64,000 nucleotides of DNA from Siphonodentalium dalli (Eukaryota; Mollusca; Scaphopoda; Gadilida; Siphonodentaliidae), in assembly GCA_032622095.1 (NCBI GenBank), contig CP136069.1, forward strand, positions 206,202,750-206,266,749, given 5' to 3'. Position 1 is the first letter of the stretch. Each line of letters begins with the position of its first letter. The position numbers and the translations under genes are program-made. The notes beneath the pieces are model-generated. The model saw nothing but the letters and a program-made list of their open reading frames with translations, searched no databases and was not told the origin of the DNA. This document shows positions 23,461 to 35,350 of the stretch, piece after piece.

Positions 23461-23927
23461 CTGCTGATACAGTTACATACATGTACAGCTTGTCGCACTT
23501 GTACTGGAAGTTACTGTTTCATACCAGTTGATGTTTACATGCGTTTTAACCATGCACTCCTCTCAGTGGTTGTCTTGCATTTGATAGCCACATTTAAAGT
23601 CCTTACCAAAAGTCTACCTGGCCCAGTGGGGTGCCAATCCGGTTCAGTGAGTCATTTACTTTGACAGGCAGTACAGTGGGGCTTTTTTAACAATACACGG
23701 TTTGGACACGGTAAGATATGAGACGCGATACATGATCAGCGATACAATATGAATTTGTGAAACATGATCAACAATACGATTAGTCGATACATATCACTGT
23801 ACACTAAATATCAGAACCAACATGTACTGGAGATGGAGATGGAGTTCATGTTAAACTAAAATGCAGTTGTATACATGGACATGTAGTTATCTACATGTAC
23901 ATGTTAGATGTGTCAGAAAGAGTCTGA
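23461..23927. other. No recognised gene
   Basis: Unassigned AT-rich sequence with several TACATGTA octamers. Confidence 0.4.
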
Positions 23928-24289
23928 CAACATGAGCATTCTGGTACTTAGATATTACTAGTACAGTCTATCACTTATCGTGTGGTGACTGCTAAATGAA
24001 ACTCACTATTTATTATAACCTTGACAATTTGACATCGCCGAGATATGTGCTGGTATTGAATACGTGTACATTGTGCTCATTAGTCATTACCGGTGGTTTA
24101 TGGTGGACATTATTAGCATAAAAATTGCATCAGCCAAGTATTTTAATCAACAGATTCAACACCCACCCAATAGGCCATATTACGGAATACGGTACATCCA
24201 CTGTTGATATTAGGTACGATTAATCGATTATAAATCGATTATTGACAACCGATTATCGATTATCAAAATAAATAATCATGGCACCTCTA
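23928..24289 (+). mobile_element. 3' fragment of the hAT family T element
   Basis: It matches the right half of the copy at 51937 (CAACATGAGCATTCTG, ACATCGCCGAGA, CAATAGGCCATATTACGG) and ends in CGATTATCGATTATC...ATGGCACCTCTA, the complement of TAGAGGTGCCAT. It begins at the same internal point where the fragment at 11359 ends. Confidence 0.7.
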
Positions 24290-26561
24290 ATCAGAATCTG
24301 TTCAGGGGATGTCCACCTTGGGGAAACTCCAACTGCACCCTTGAATCAGAATCTGTTCATGGGGTGTCCACCTTGGAGAAATTCCAACTGCACCACCCCT
24401 CCCCTTTGAATCCGAATCAAACCAAATACATGTTTTTGCATAATTCCATTTGGAGCCCCTTGCACCTCAGTGCTCTGGCCTAATATCATATTTATTCATA
24501 AACCATGGTTCTATATATTGCCTGTATGAGACCATTCAGTTATTTTTACCTGAAAAATTGCATAAATTATAACATCTAGCGGTCTAACTCCAGACAAATG
24601 CACACGGCTACGGACAAGAGACCAGGACACATCGGGCTGTCCATGGTTTTTCGGCCCGGGGTGAGAAAAATTTGAAACCCGGGCAAAGCGGATTGCCCGG
24701 GCAAAGCCGATCACCTTTATTATACCCCCTTTTAAGAAAAAAGGGGGTATACTGTTTTGCACCTGTCCGTCTGTGTGTACCGTACATACGTCCGTCCTAT
24801 GTCTGTTCATGTCATAACTTGAACTGAAGTGCTCGGATATCAATGAAATTAGGTTTGGATGTTCACTACTATGAGCACATTAAATGGAGGGTCCCATCGT
24901 TTTGTTCGGATTTACCATTCTAGAGTTATTCATCTTTGTTTATCTGGAATAGTGGCTTTTTGGTCCGTCTGGTGTCTGTTCATATCGTAACTTCAACAGT
25001 TGTGGTGGGATCTCAACCAAATTTGGTATGGATGTTCACAACTACCCTGTATGAGGACATTAAATAGAGGGTTCCATTGTTATGTTCGGATTTTCCATTC
25101 TAGAGTTATTCATCTTTGTTTTAATACTAGTATCTTGAAATGTTGGATTTTTAGTCCGTCTGGTGTCTGTTCATGGCATAACTTGAACAGTCGTGCTGGG
25201 ATCTCAATGAAATTTTGTATGGATGTTCACTACTATCAGGGCATTCAATAGAGTGTTCCATCGTTTTGTTCGGATTTTCCATTCTAGAGTTATTCATCTT
25301 TGTTTATCTGGAAATGTTGGCTTTTTGGTCTGTCTGGTGTCTATTCATATCGTAATTTCAATAGTTGTGCTGGGATCTCAATGAAATTTGGTATGGATGT
25401 TTACAACTATGAGGACATTAAAAAGAGGGTTCCATCGTTTTGTTCGGATTTTCCATTCTAGAGTTATACATCTTTGTTCATCTGGAAATGATGGCTTATT
25501 GGTCCATCTTGTGTCTGTTCATGTTGTAACTTCAACAGTTGTGCTGGGATCTCAATGGAATTTTGTATGGATGTTCACTGCTATGAGGACATTCAACAGG
25601 GGGTTCCATTGTTCTGTTCCGCTTTTCCATTATAGAGTTATTCATATTTGTTTATCTGGAAATGTTGGCTGTTTGTTCCATCCGATGTCTGTTCAGCTCA
25701 TAACGTGAACAGTAATGTTCGGATCTCATGAAATTTTGTATGGATGTTCACCAATATGAGGACATTTACATGTAGTGGCACATTCAAATGTTTTTTGTTT
25801 GTTTTTTGTTCCATAGTTATTCATCTTTGTTTATATGAAAATGCTGATTTCTGGGTTCATATGTCTGAGTATAGCCATGATAAGTTATAGATGTGCCCAC
25901 ACTAGGCGGTATGCCACGAGTGGGTATGCACCGGACGACAGTCCATCTCTTGTTATTTCAATACTATCAAATTATTCCTTATCTATCGGTATTTTAGAAT
26001 AAGGTCGTTTCGTGTTGGGTTAGTTTTTATATATTTCCACAATACATGTGTGGAATAATACAATATGACAATTTGCTAAATTCGATAGGGCACCCGCGTA
26101 ATGCCCCAGATTGTAAAAAGATATGCTGTGGGCAAAGCGGATCATTCATACCATGACTACCATGCGTAGATTAAGTGAATTTGGATAAATCTAATAAGAT
26201 GGTTCGACAAAACTCGTGCCTTGTCGGAGCATATCCATAATTGAAAACTTTGAACGTTAGAAAAAACGCTATTTTAATTATTTGCAATAAATATGAGGTG
26301 TGCGTGAATTTTTTTTGGGATTTACAGCTGGGAGTTGCCGTAAAAACCTCGAGATTAACGGGGTCTTTACGTGGTGTTATATGATGCTGACAAGTTCATT
26401 TAATCACAAAATTACTATTAGCCAATTAGGCTGGTTAAACAACACATGTGGCGGCCCACATCGGTTTCATTTGCGGCCCAACCACATATACCCCCCCTCC
26501 CCACGGCCTCGGGCCCATCAGGAATTGTTCTGGTATCCCGATCGGCCAGTCCGCCTCTGAG
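24290..26561. mobile_element. hAT family F copy, left-truncated, split by a family B element
   Basis: Segments 24300-24670 and 26290-26561 match the left and right parts of the element at 15329-18190 (for example ATCTAGCGGTCTAACTCC, and TTTACAGCTGGGAGTT with CTGGTTAAACAACACATG). The right end GGCCAGTCCGCCTCTG is present; the CAGAGGCGGA left end is missing where it abuts the family T fragment. No target duplication can be tested. Confidence 0.7.
24721..25960 (+). repeat. Hairpin-GTCC tandem-repeat element, family B (~177-bp unit)
   Basis: Opens with a hairpin TATACCCCCTTTT-AAG-AAAAAAGGGGGTATA (about 24720-24752), then CCTGTCCGTCTGTG...CGTCCGTCC (24763-24800). Six units follow, spaced 174-184 bp apart by the landmark TAGAGTTATTCATCTTTG (24921, 25101, 25285, 25459, 25633, ~25812). 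Each has a GAAATTTGGTATGGATGTTC-like core. It is nested in the hAT F copy. Confidence 0.85.
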
Positions 26562-29500
26562 CTTGTTATCCCAACTACCCGGTAGGGTCAGTACTCGGTC
26601 TACTAAATGAGAATTTTTTTTAATTAACTTGTAGGTTGCCTTCTTAACATGTATACGGTACTTGAGAAGTTGAGAGAACATTGCTGCATTTGCAGGTGTT
26701 GCTCTTATGCACATGCCCATCTTCAGAACTTCTATTATTTCCCATATTGCGATAAATATGATGCAATACGATACATGTATTATTTGAAATGTACATGTAT
26801 ATCGGTACACTGGATTTACGATGAATCTTTACTGGCCGACAGTTTAGTAATGTACCGGTAGTACGGTAGATCTGTTATTGATCAATCTGATGAATATCCT
26901 AATATGTAATTAGCCTCCTGGCACATTAGTTATTTTTATAAAATCTTACTGCTACATGTAATGTGCAAATATTGTATTGTTCCGAATTTAGTCAAGCGAT
27001 CAGATGGCATCGTTCAAATAGTTCAGTGTTTGAGTGACTGACATTACATGCAAATATAAAGGCAAAATGCATTTAATATATTTTATTCCAATATACGGCA
27101 CAGTAACATGTCAACTTATGTTATTGTGACTGACATTACACAAACCTCTCAAAGATACATGGCAACTGGATTTCAAATTTAATTTATAGAAGTGAATATA
27201 TATATGCATTGCTGATTTGTCTTACATACTAGTACATGTACATGTTACACTGACTTATTAACTCTCTTGATAAAATTACTATTTCTGCACAAACATAACA
27301 AAATATTTGGTGTCACGCTTGTACTGTAACAGTCTGTTGATCTCAGTGATCTGTTTTCAAACAAAGACAAAACAATTTGTTCAATTGTATCCAATGAACC
27401 TTATTTGTTCAAGTTATCAAGGGCGGATCTTGCGCTTAATATTGCTGACATACAACATGTACATGCATATACATGTATATACACAGCAGTTTACTTAATC
27501 TGACTCAAGTACAGTTATTTCAACTGTGGATGAATGCATATCCATGCAAGGGCGAAAACAACATCCTGTGATGTGTGCGCGCCCCACGTGGACTCTTTTC
27601 GCCATGCTGAGCACAATAATTCTGTTGACATTTTGTTTCTGGGCGTCAAGGTTTAGGCGCCCAAAGTTTTTCTATTAACATAGATATAGCAATTCTAACT
27701 GTGGTGTCAAATTTGTCAGCACAAATGCATGTTTTGAAGCCATGATTGAATTGAAATATGTATCCAATGCATATGGTCCACCCGGTGGCCCCGGGCCCAT
27801 TTATTGCACAAATTGAACTAGCTGTACGCATGTACATGTAGCTGCATAATTATATTAGCTGACCAATTACATGTAGTAGTATTTTGAACATGTACATGTA
27901 CATTTGTACCGGTAATCCGCAGTGTTGACACTGCCATATATTTTGAGGACATACTAGTATCACTGGTGTGAAGCCACAGGACATTTAATCTGCATGCACG
28001 ACTCTCCATATAGCATACCGGGTACCGTATGGCCATGTTCATAGAGTACACTTGTGTGATGTACCCAGTCCTGGTGCTGCATTGGGTAGATTTTTTATCG
28101 CATTCCCTACCAATTACATGTATTTTCATTGTAAATTGTAAATTGCATTGGAAATTGATATGCGAATACATTTAAAATCTAGTCTTGATTGACAGCTGTC
28201 TTGTTTCAATAGACGTCTGATAACAGCTGCGGGCATTTTGATATAAAATTAAGCTGAATAAGCTCCACCCCTCGACCGCGGTTTGTTAGGATGACATTAA
28301 CTAACATGAACACTGACATGCGTGTTGATAGCACATTTTTCGTAAACAATGGAACTAAATTGAAAATCAAGATTAACTCTACTTGAAAACGAAATGATTC
28401 AAGGCTAAATCATAAAATTTAACCTCATTGAGTAAAAGCACAAGAAATGAGAGTCTGCGCACTCCGTATATCAAGATAAATCGACCGAATTGATAGATGC
28501 ACGATATTGGGCAATAAACTGATTGATAACACAATCTACATACATACATGTACATGTAAATGATAGGCCTATATACATGTATATATATATATATATATAT
28601 CTGTTGATTCGGTATGGTATTTAACTTACAACGTAACAAGTCATATTTATAGCTCTGTTAGTTGTGTTGAATGTGCACCGTTGGAAGGTATTTAATATCC
28701 TAAATATGTTAATGTTCTTGGGGTTGATGTTATTTCACAGTGTCTGTATCGTCCAGATGATCCATTCGATTATTGTCCTCACAGTCTTGAAAAAATGCAT
28801 ATTTCTATTGAGACGTATTTGCTCTTATTGCATAAATTATCAAATAAAAACAAATATACATTGGGTCATAAAATTAATTATGAGCATTGAGCAGAGCCTG
28901 GTTGAAATGCTACGGTGTGGCGATTCATACTCGTATGCGAGCTACTGTCAGTACTGATGCCATATATGCATTGTTCTATTAATGGTTTGTATTTTGATGA
29001 GGTAAACTGCTCGTAACCTCCATTGTAAACAATTTCACACCAGGTTCTATTCATAAACTAATTAAAAATTGGCATAAAGAACTGTATTAAACAAATGTCT
29101 GTGCGAATGACTGGATCATTGACGACTCGGGCAGACATATACTGGGTAATCCTTTTGACAGCGTGTTCTGGGCCACAAACAATAGATATAACAAAACTTC
29201 AAAAAATGATATCTGGTCACACTGAGCGTTGATGGGTAGGTTCCTCGACTCGAATCAATTATTTGTTAACCCCGAAGTCAAAGAAATAGTAATTTATGAC
29301 GGTCTGATCAGATTGAGTACCTGCCTTTAATGTTACACATATCTGCTGCACACATAACCACAAACAGCAGCATTGGGTGCGTTTTCAACTCTGAGATAAC
29401 AGCTTTATACGCCAGTAACCTTACATGTATATTTAGCACCCACTGGTGAGTGTTATTGACAATATATTGTGCATCTTAAAGGCATACATGTAATCTGGTT

Positions 29501-29830
29501 TTATTGTTTAATAGCATTACTATTGGCAGTTAATAATGTGATTGTGTTTAGTAGATTTTTTGGAATTTTGTTGGTTGCATGGGAAGACAACTTTGGTTTT
29601 CAAATTTTTAAAAACTTGAAAGCTCTGTATCAGTCTATGAGAACAAAATAATTGTTCATAACACTTTTAGAACTGTAGGTCTAGTTTGTTTTATTTATAT
29701 ATTAATGGAAAGCTTTTTCGACATTGATTTCAATTGATTACAAATGTAAATAGAAATATTAAAGGGGCACACCAGGTTTGATATATTTTTCTTGTACTCT
29801 ACATGAGATAAAAAGTTTATGTGTACCGGT
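26562..29830. other. No recognised gene; TACATGTA-rich intergenic region
   Basis: No domain was recognised on either strand. TACATGTA/ACATGTACATGT motifs are frequent, and there is a (TA)n tract at about 28577-28600. A 97-codon plus-strand frame at 28664 is hydrophobic but low-complexity and looks non-coding. Confidence 0.5.
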
Positions 29831-30310
29831 ACCTACATGTATACCATAGTATGGTACACTTAGTGTCAATGTTTGGCCACTCGTCGTTCGTCCTTCCATC
29901 TGTACCGGGTACGTCTGTCCCTCCGTAGACACTTTAGGCATAATGCGATAACTCTAACATTTTCTATTTGATTGAAACCAAATTTTGTACAGTATATACC
30001 GGTATATAGGTTTCACAACCCAAAATACAGTTCGAGTTCGAATATGGGTTTGATCCAAGATTTTATTTACAAAGTTATGGCCCTTTTTACTTAGAATTCA
30101 CGCATGCTGCAAAAACTCACACATTTTTTTTATCTGATTGACAACAAATTTGATATGTGAGATTGTCAGCCTAAAATACAGATCAAGTTCGAATATGGGT
30201 TTGATCCGATTTATTTTAAAGGAGTTATGACCCCTTTTTTTTATTCCAAATTTTAATTTAAAAAAAAATGTTTATCTTGAATTTCCTCGCTCAATTTAAC
30301 AGGCAAAAAA
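29831..30310 (+). repeat. Hairpin-GTCC element, family E
   Basis: It starts with the palindrome TACCATAGTATGGTA (about 29839-29853), then a CGTCGTTCGTCCTTCC/CTGTCCCTCCG tract. At least two units follow, with GAAACCAAATTTTGTAC / CAACAAATTTGATATG, TACAGTTCGAGTTCGAATAT and AGTTATGGCCC, spaced about 160 bp. It has the same layout as families A, B and C2. Confidence 0.65.
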
Positions 30311-31220
30311 TATTAAAAAACTTTTATAATAATAACAAAATTATTTAATTAAAAAAAAATGTCATTGACACTAATTTGTTTTAATTTTATATCATTAATT
30401 AGGTGTGATGTCCTGTTTTGAAAATAGGCAGATTTTATTTCAATAGTTGCATGTAATGCCGTTGTATGAAGGTAAAGATAAACAACCTGATGGCTGGATA
30501 ATTAATTATCCTATCTGTCAAATTGATTAATGGCTAAACCATTGTATCTCACAGTGAGAGGTCCTTGTGTGAATAGGGACAGTTATGAGATTTAAAACGA
30601 CTCACCCACCCCAAATACTTTAACCCCTTATTAAGACAAATTATATAATATGAGCTTTTGATTTTATGTTTAAGTACTGATATATGTATTACTGTGATCA
30701 TATCTTTGACCAATTATCAGTTATAGCTAATCGCTATCGCCAAGGTATGGGTTAAACATCTGTCGATCGTGATCGGCCTCTCGTTTTATATTTGGTTCAA
30801 ATAGGGGCAGAAATATGAGATTTACCCATATGTACCGTATGTGAACTGTTAACCTTGTGGGTTGATTTATGAGCTGGGTTTAGAACCACATAATTGGTGG
30901 GAGGGTCTCTGGGATTGACCCCCCCTAACTTCGGTATTCAGTGTAAAATATGTCGTAACTAGACCAACAAATGGCCACATTTAGAATATTTCTAACTTTA
31001 TGAATTTGAAGTACCAGTTGTAAAATTATTCAATCGTGTGAGATTGAAGCCACATGGACATCCATGTTGGTCGGTTGATAGAGGTTTATCGTCGTTTCAG
31101 CTGCTATGCCATATCACAACATCAGTTTTACTGGTTGAATGACCACACTAACTGTTAATTGCACCAACCCACCAAACGGGCACCCATGTTAGTCAGCTTT
31201 GGTTCGTTAATTAAGCTAGC
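30311..31220. other. No recognised gene
   Basis: AT-rich and unassigned; poly-A/T tracts at about 30240-30360. Confidence 0.4.
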
Positions 31221-31898
31221 TTATGTCATATTATCATCGCATATGCATACAACTCCGGGAATGTCCTTTATAATCTCTGCAACACGTTTCTGGTAATGTT
31301 CAGGCGCACTGGAAATTCCCATTGGGAGTCTGGCATAGCAGAATCTACCAAATGGCGTGATGAAAGTGTTTAACTGCTGAGATTTCTCACCAAGAGGAAT
31401 TTGGTAAAAACCAGAATTACAATCCAGCTTAGTCCACAATGTTGCATCTGATAGCTGTGCTAATGTGTACTCAACAGATGGCATCATGAGGCGTTCTCTT
31501 TTGACTACATTGTTCAACTTGGTTAAGTCAACACACAACCGAACTGTATTTGTGTTAGGTTTCGGGACAACAACAATGGGTGCACACCAATCTGTAGGAT
31601 CATCAACTGGTTTGATGACATCCAAGGCGAGAAGCCTATCAAGTTCCTGACGCAAAAGTGGTAGGAGCGGTAATGGAACTCTACGTGGCACTGTCAAATT
31701 ATATGGTTCGGCATTTGTTTCTAATTTCAAGTCATAACATGTCGAGAGTTTTCCAAGTCCTTCGAACAGCCTAGGAAATTCTTGTTCAGCATTGACTGAT
31801 TGAACGAAAGAGACAATACCCAACTTATGAGATGCAGAGCAGCCCAGTTGATTGCAAGTAATGGTTAGAGCACAAACATTGTTCTTTACCAGAATCAA
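31221..31898 (-). pseudogene. Ty3/Gypsy reverse transcriptase fragment
   Basis: The 225-residue minus-strand frame is the N-terminal two thirds of a Gypsy-type RT, the enzyme that makes cDNA from LTR-element RNA. Motifs in order: a proline-rich lead-in (RRVPLPLLPLL), DPTDWCAPIVVVPK, VRLCVDLTKLN, LDCNSGFYQIPL, TPFGRFCYARLPMG and the active-site strand VVCICDDN, where the usual Y/F-x-DD tyrosine is replaced by cysteine. The frame stops four residues later and no thumb, RNase H or integrase follows, so the copy is 3'-truncated. The first ~14 residues derive from the inserted MITE-like segment. A relic within an ~1.7-kb element remnant. Confidence 0.85.
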
Positions 31899-32262
31899 TC
31901 GAGTTGGAGACGAGATTTATTCTGGTAAAGAACAATTCGCGTGCTCTGACCGACTTAGAGCACAATTGATCACACATAATGCAATAAACTGGAAATGTGC
32001 CGTGTGCTCGCCGCGATTGGACACAATAGCCGGTTAGCCACGCCCAAAAACGTGATTAACATGAACTGAATGTGAATTGATATATCCGAAACAACACGGA
32101 TTGTTCACACTTTGAAGCGCTCGTGCGATTTGTTTGTTATGAGTTGCGGGTGCCTAATAATGGGATAATCATTGAACTATTCCTTCGCCAGCCTTGGGAA
32201 TTGGTGTGCTTTACCAAAAATCAGACAACGATTGCAACAATGGGATTGTGCTCTAAGCATTA
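31863..32262. mobile_element. MITE-like insertion splitting the Gypsy polyprotein
   Basis: The ~395-bp segment begins TTAGAGCACAAACATTG and ends in the complement TTGTGCTCTAA, giving ~11-bp inverted ends. Near the left end lies a further hairpin with 18-bp perfect arms (ATTGTTCTTTACCAGAAT and its complement) around a 23-base loop. It separates the protease frame from the RT frame. Target duplication is unclear. Confidence 0.55.
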
Positions 32263-32486
32263 TTAATGACGTATACCTCTTCTCGGATTTCATTTCCTTT
32301 AAAAGTCATATCAGCTATGAAGTAGCCATGAGTGTGTAATAATGCTTTGTCAGCGCCACGGAGAATTTTGTTGGTATTCAACAATTCCACATTTGGAATT
32401 TTTCTGAATGTGTCTTCGTTGATAACAGAAATGTACGCTCCTGTGTCCACACGAAATGTGAGTGTTTTATCAAGAATTCCAACCAC
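32253..32486 (-). pseudogene. Gypsy aspartic protease (retropepsin) remnant
   Basis: The frame carries FRVDTGAYISVI (residues 11-22), the DTG active-site loop of a retroviral-type aspartic protease, which dimerises and cuts the element polyprotein. About 75 residues remain before the MITE-like insertion truncates it. Directly upstream it runs without break into a gag-like stretch (RDELIRDR), so the zinc-knuckle region that normally separates Gag from protease has been deleted. It lies between the gag and RT remnants in the expected order. The fold assignment is confident; activity is implausible given the breaks. Confidence 0.75.
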
Positions 32487-32927
32487 AATTCTGTCACGTA
32501 TAAGTTCGTCTCTCTATACCCCTTGGTTACAATGTTCTGATAATGCATGCAAATCACCGATGAAGTCTCCAATAGATTCATTTTCTCGTTGAACTCGAGC
32601 GTTGAATTTTGCACGTTCATAATTAATGTTTCTGCGGACTATGAAGAAGTCTTGAAATTTCTGTTTCACAGTTGCGTAGACTTTAGATTCATCAAGTGCA
32701 GGATTATTTGCATTACCTTGAGTTGGTGGCGCAAATTCTAAGGATCCAAAGACATCATCTGCCTTCTCACCCATTGTGTATATAAGAGCATTTATCTGAT
32801 TTTCTTCTGGCTGCGTTGAGAGCCCCGATGCTATTCGGAATCGGTCGAATCTTCTTGCCCATTTCTCCCAGGACGTCGGGTTGTTGAAGTCGAATGCTTC
32901 GGGTGGTGAAACCTGGAATGTTGCCAT
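32487..32927 (-). pseudogene. Gypsy Gag-like N-terminal fragment
   Basis: The 137-residue frame begins MATFQVSPPEAFDF and continues with WEKWARRFDRFRIASGL and a long helical region (FQDFFIVRRNINYERAKFNARVQ), typical of the Gag proteins of invertebrate Ty3/Gypsy elements, which form the particle around element RNA. A TAG at 32514 interrupts it; the same frame then reads on through RDELIRDR to the protease at 32486. No CCHC knuckle is present. The start lies 14 bp inside a primer-binding-site-like TGGTGACAGCGGTGG (minus strand, ~32940-32954), which fits an element start. Confidence 0.75.
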
Positions 32928-32954
32928 ATTTGACGAGCACCACCGCTGTCACCA

Positions 32955-33115
32955 TGTAGTGATATAAAGAGTATAGAAAAGGAGTTTCTAGTGAACGATT
33001 ATTATTTTATATTCAATCTCCATTTAACCGGAAGTTACTCCTCTGGTAACCTTACCATTCCAAAGCAACTCGAAACAGTACAAGTCTAGAGCATGTATAA
33101 TAATCATGCCACACA
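32955..33115 (-). repeat. Candidate Gypsy LTR (5' LTR of the minus-strand element)
   Basis: On the minus strand, TGTGTGGCATGATT (from 33115) runs to ...ATCACTACA (32955), bounded by TG...CA and followed immediately by a TGGTGAC primer-binding-site-like sequence and then gag. A TATAAAATAA stretch inside could serve as promoter. The partner LTR was not found, so the outer boundary is a guess. Confidence 0.4.
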
Positions 33116-34845
33116 ACCCACGTTTGAATGCTATAGTGCCGCTGAAGAGCGTTTGTCGGGTTTGGTTTGTGAGTGTTTAATAGTGATTAGATGTTTGCCT
33201 GTGTAAGGGTTACATGCCACTGTAGCAGGATGCAAAGCCCCCCCCCCCCCACAATTCCAAAAGCGGACCGGCGATGAATACTTACCTTGTTTATAATACG
33301 AGTTATGTGTATTTAACTTAGTTGATATCGTTTTATTTAGTGGCTAGTTGTGAACTAGTGTCCTGGTTAGTGCTTGCGTGAACTCCGTTGCCTTAGTCTG
33401 TTGTATTCAGGGCTTATATTACGGGCTCAACTCTAGGAAGGGGGAGCAATGGTTAGAATAATATTATCCAAACACAGCTCTTTTATTTTATGCAGAAGTT
33501 TGTAGCAAGGATCGTAGTTTATCGAAGATGTCTGTTTTGCCATGTGGATATATTTAACTAACCATTACTGGGATGGGACCATTGGTTGTTGCTTCATAGG
33601 GTTGTCTATTGAGGTGGATTAAGTTAGTCCGCACTAGTCGGGTTGACTAGTCCTTAATTTAGATGTTTTGACTAAGGTTGTGAGTTAAACAATATGACTA
33701 ATTTTGGTTCGTTAAACAGTTGCCACGAGGGTAACTAGCTTTGGTTAGTTAAAATGATTAACTCATCTTAGTCAAAAGGACCAATTCAGTGTTAGTCAAA
33801 CTGAACAGTTATATCTCAGTTGTTTGACTTAGATTGTGAATTAGCCATTTTTACCACCAAAGTTAGTTACCCACGTCGCACTTTACTCCGCCTGGTATTC
33901 CGTTTTACTTTATCGATGTAGGATATGTTTGGAAAGATGTCTTTATTCGAGTTGTTGTGTAGGGATGTGGGGTTTATAATATAAAAAACACGTCGGTTGA
34001 TGAGTGTCTCGTGTAGTTAACTCCGCGTTTAAATAAAATCTCGAGAAGTGTTTGCAGTGAAAGTTTTGATGAATGAAACTTAAATTTACCCCAATTTTTC
34101 TCTGAACTACTCTCACAACATAACTTTGCTTTGCGTCTTCCATTCGGTTGGTATAACTTCTAAATTGACTACTTTTAACTAACTAAACTAGTCTGGTAGT
34201 GGGTGTTTGGGGGTATTAGCTGTCCGGGATCAGAATATAAGAATATGAAGTCAGACACGGCTTCCAGAAGTTTGAGAAGTGTATATTTTATCGAAAGAAC
34301 AAATAACAAGCAAAGCAATAATACAACAAGAGCAACGCTGATACTATACATAGTTAGAACAAATTGAATTAAATCGTACATTATTTTGTCATTCTAAATC
34401 AGAAAAAGTCAAAGGCTATAGAGCCCTAAATTGTTACATCTATATTTATGATATTTTAGTATTTGGAAAGCAAAATACTGTGATAGCTGCTTTCAGATAT
34501 AACTTATTAAAGAGTTTCATTTACTAAGCGGATTTATTATTTCTTAATAATTTTATATTATATCTAACTCTAACCACTATTTTCAATACGAATATAAATT
34601 TAAACAAGACACACACTGTTAGATTTCCGGAGAACAAAGAGCGCATGCGTGTGTGCAACGGAAATGTAACAACTTAACTGCAAGTTCGCCGCAAATTAAA
34701 CCGAAGATCAATCGAGAATAAACATATTTACAATTTCGGAGTTTCTCAAGACGTGGCTTATTTTGTTCTGATTTATGTTTGAAATAATATATTAATATTA
34801 ACACATAATGGATCATAATGTAGGACTATAACATGAGATTATAAA
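33116..34845. other. No gene; contains a TTAGTC/GACTAA motif cluster
   Basis: A poly-C run lies at 33238-33251. At 33635-33870, TTAGTC, GACTAA and TTAGTTA motifs recur at short spacing, resembling the array at 58690-58925. Otherwise unassigned. Confidence 0.5.
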
Positions 34846-34945
34846 CAGCATATAATAAGGTTACATCATATAATAAGGTTACATCATATAATAAGGTTAC
34901 AACATACAATATGGTTACAGTATATCATAAGGTTACATCATATAA
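34846..34945. repeat. 18-bp minisatellite AAGGTTACATCATATAAT
   Basis: About five units with small changes. The same unit appears in each copy of the triplicated array (44355-44455, 46140-46245, 47980-48072). Confidence 0.85.
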
Positions 34946-35308
34946 TCACAACGCAAAGGTTGTTTTACGGTTCGTAAGCGACGCAAGTATAGTTGTGACG
35001 TTACTAATTTCTATACTCTATCAACCTCAATTTTTTTTTTACATTCGAGCGATTCGGACCTATGTGGCACCTATTGTGACCGCCATGTTGGAATAACCTC
35101 GAACCAGCCTGTAAAATGAATTGACAAACTAACAAAACGATTTATTTTTCTTCTTTGATCAGCCTCCCAATAGCAGCACTATTAAATTTGAAAAACACAA
35201 GCACTCTTATTCAAAATTAAATGATTAATGTGGATTTGGTTGACGTATAGCATTCTGCAAACTTCGTCAGATTCCGAAACGTTTCAGTTTGAAATTACGG
35301 CCCCTGGC

Positions 35309-35337
35309 CCATAGCAACGTTGCGATTGGTGACGTAA
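35309..35337 (+). promoter_or_regulatory. Promoter-like motif cluster
   Basis: Within 30 bp lie CCATAGCAAC (RFX half-site-like, 35309-35318), an inverted CCAAT box (ATTGG, 35325-35329) and TGACGTAA (CRE-like, 35330-35337). They sit 14-42 bp upstream of the ATG at 35351. No TATA box. Identification rests on motif matches only. Confidence 0.35.
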
Positions 35338-35350
35338 TTTTCGTTACAAA

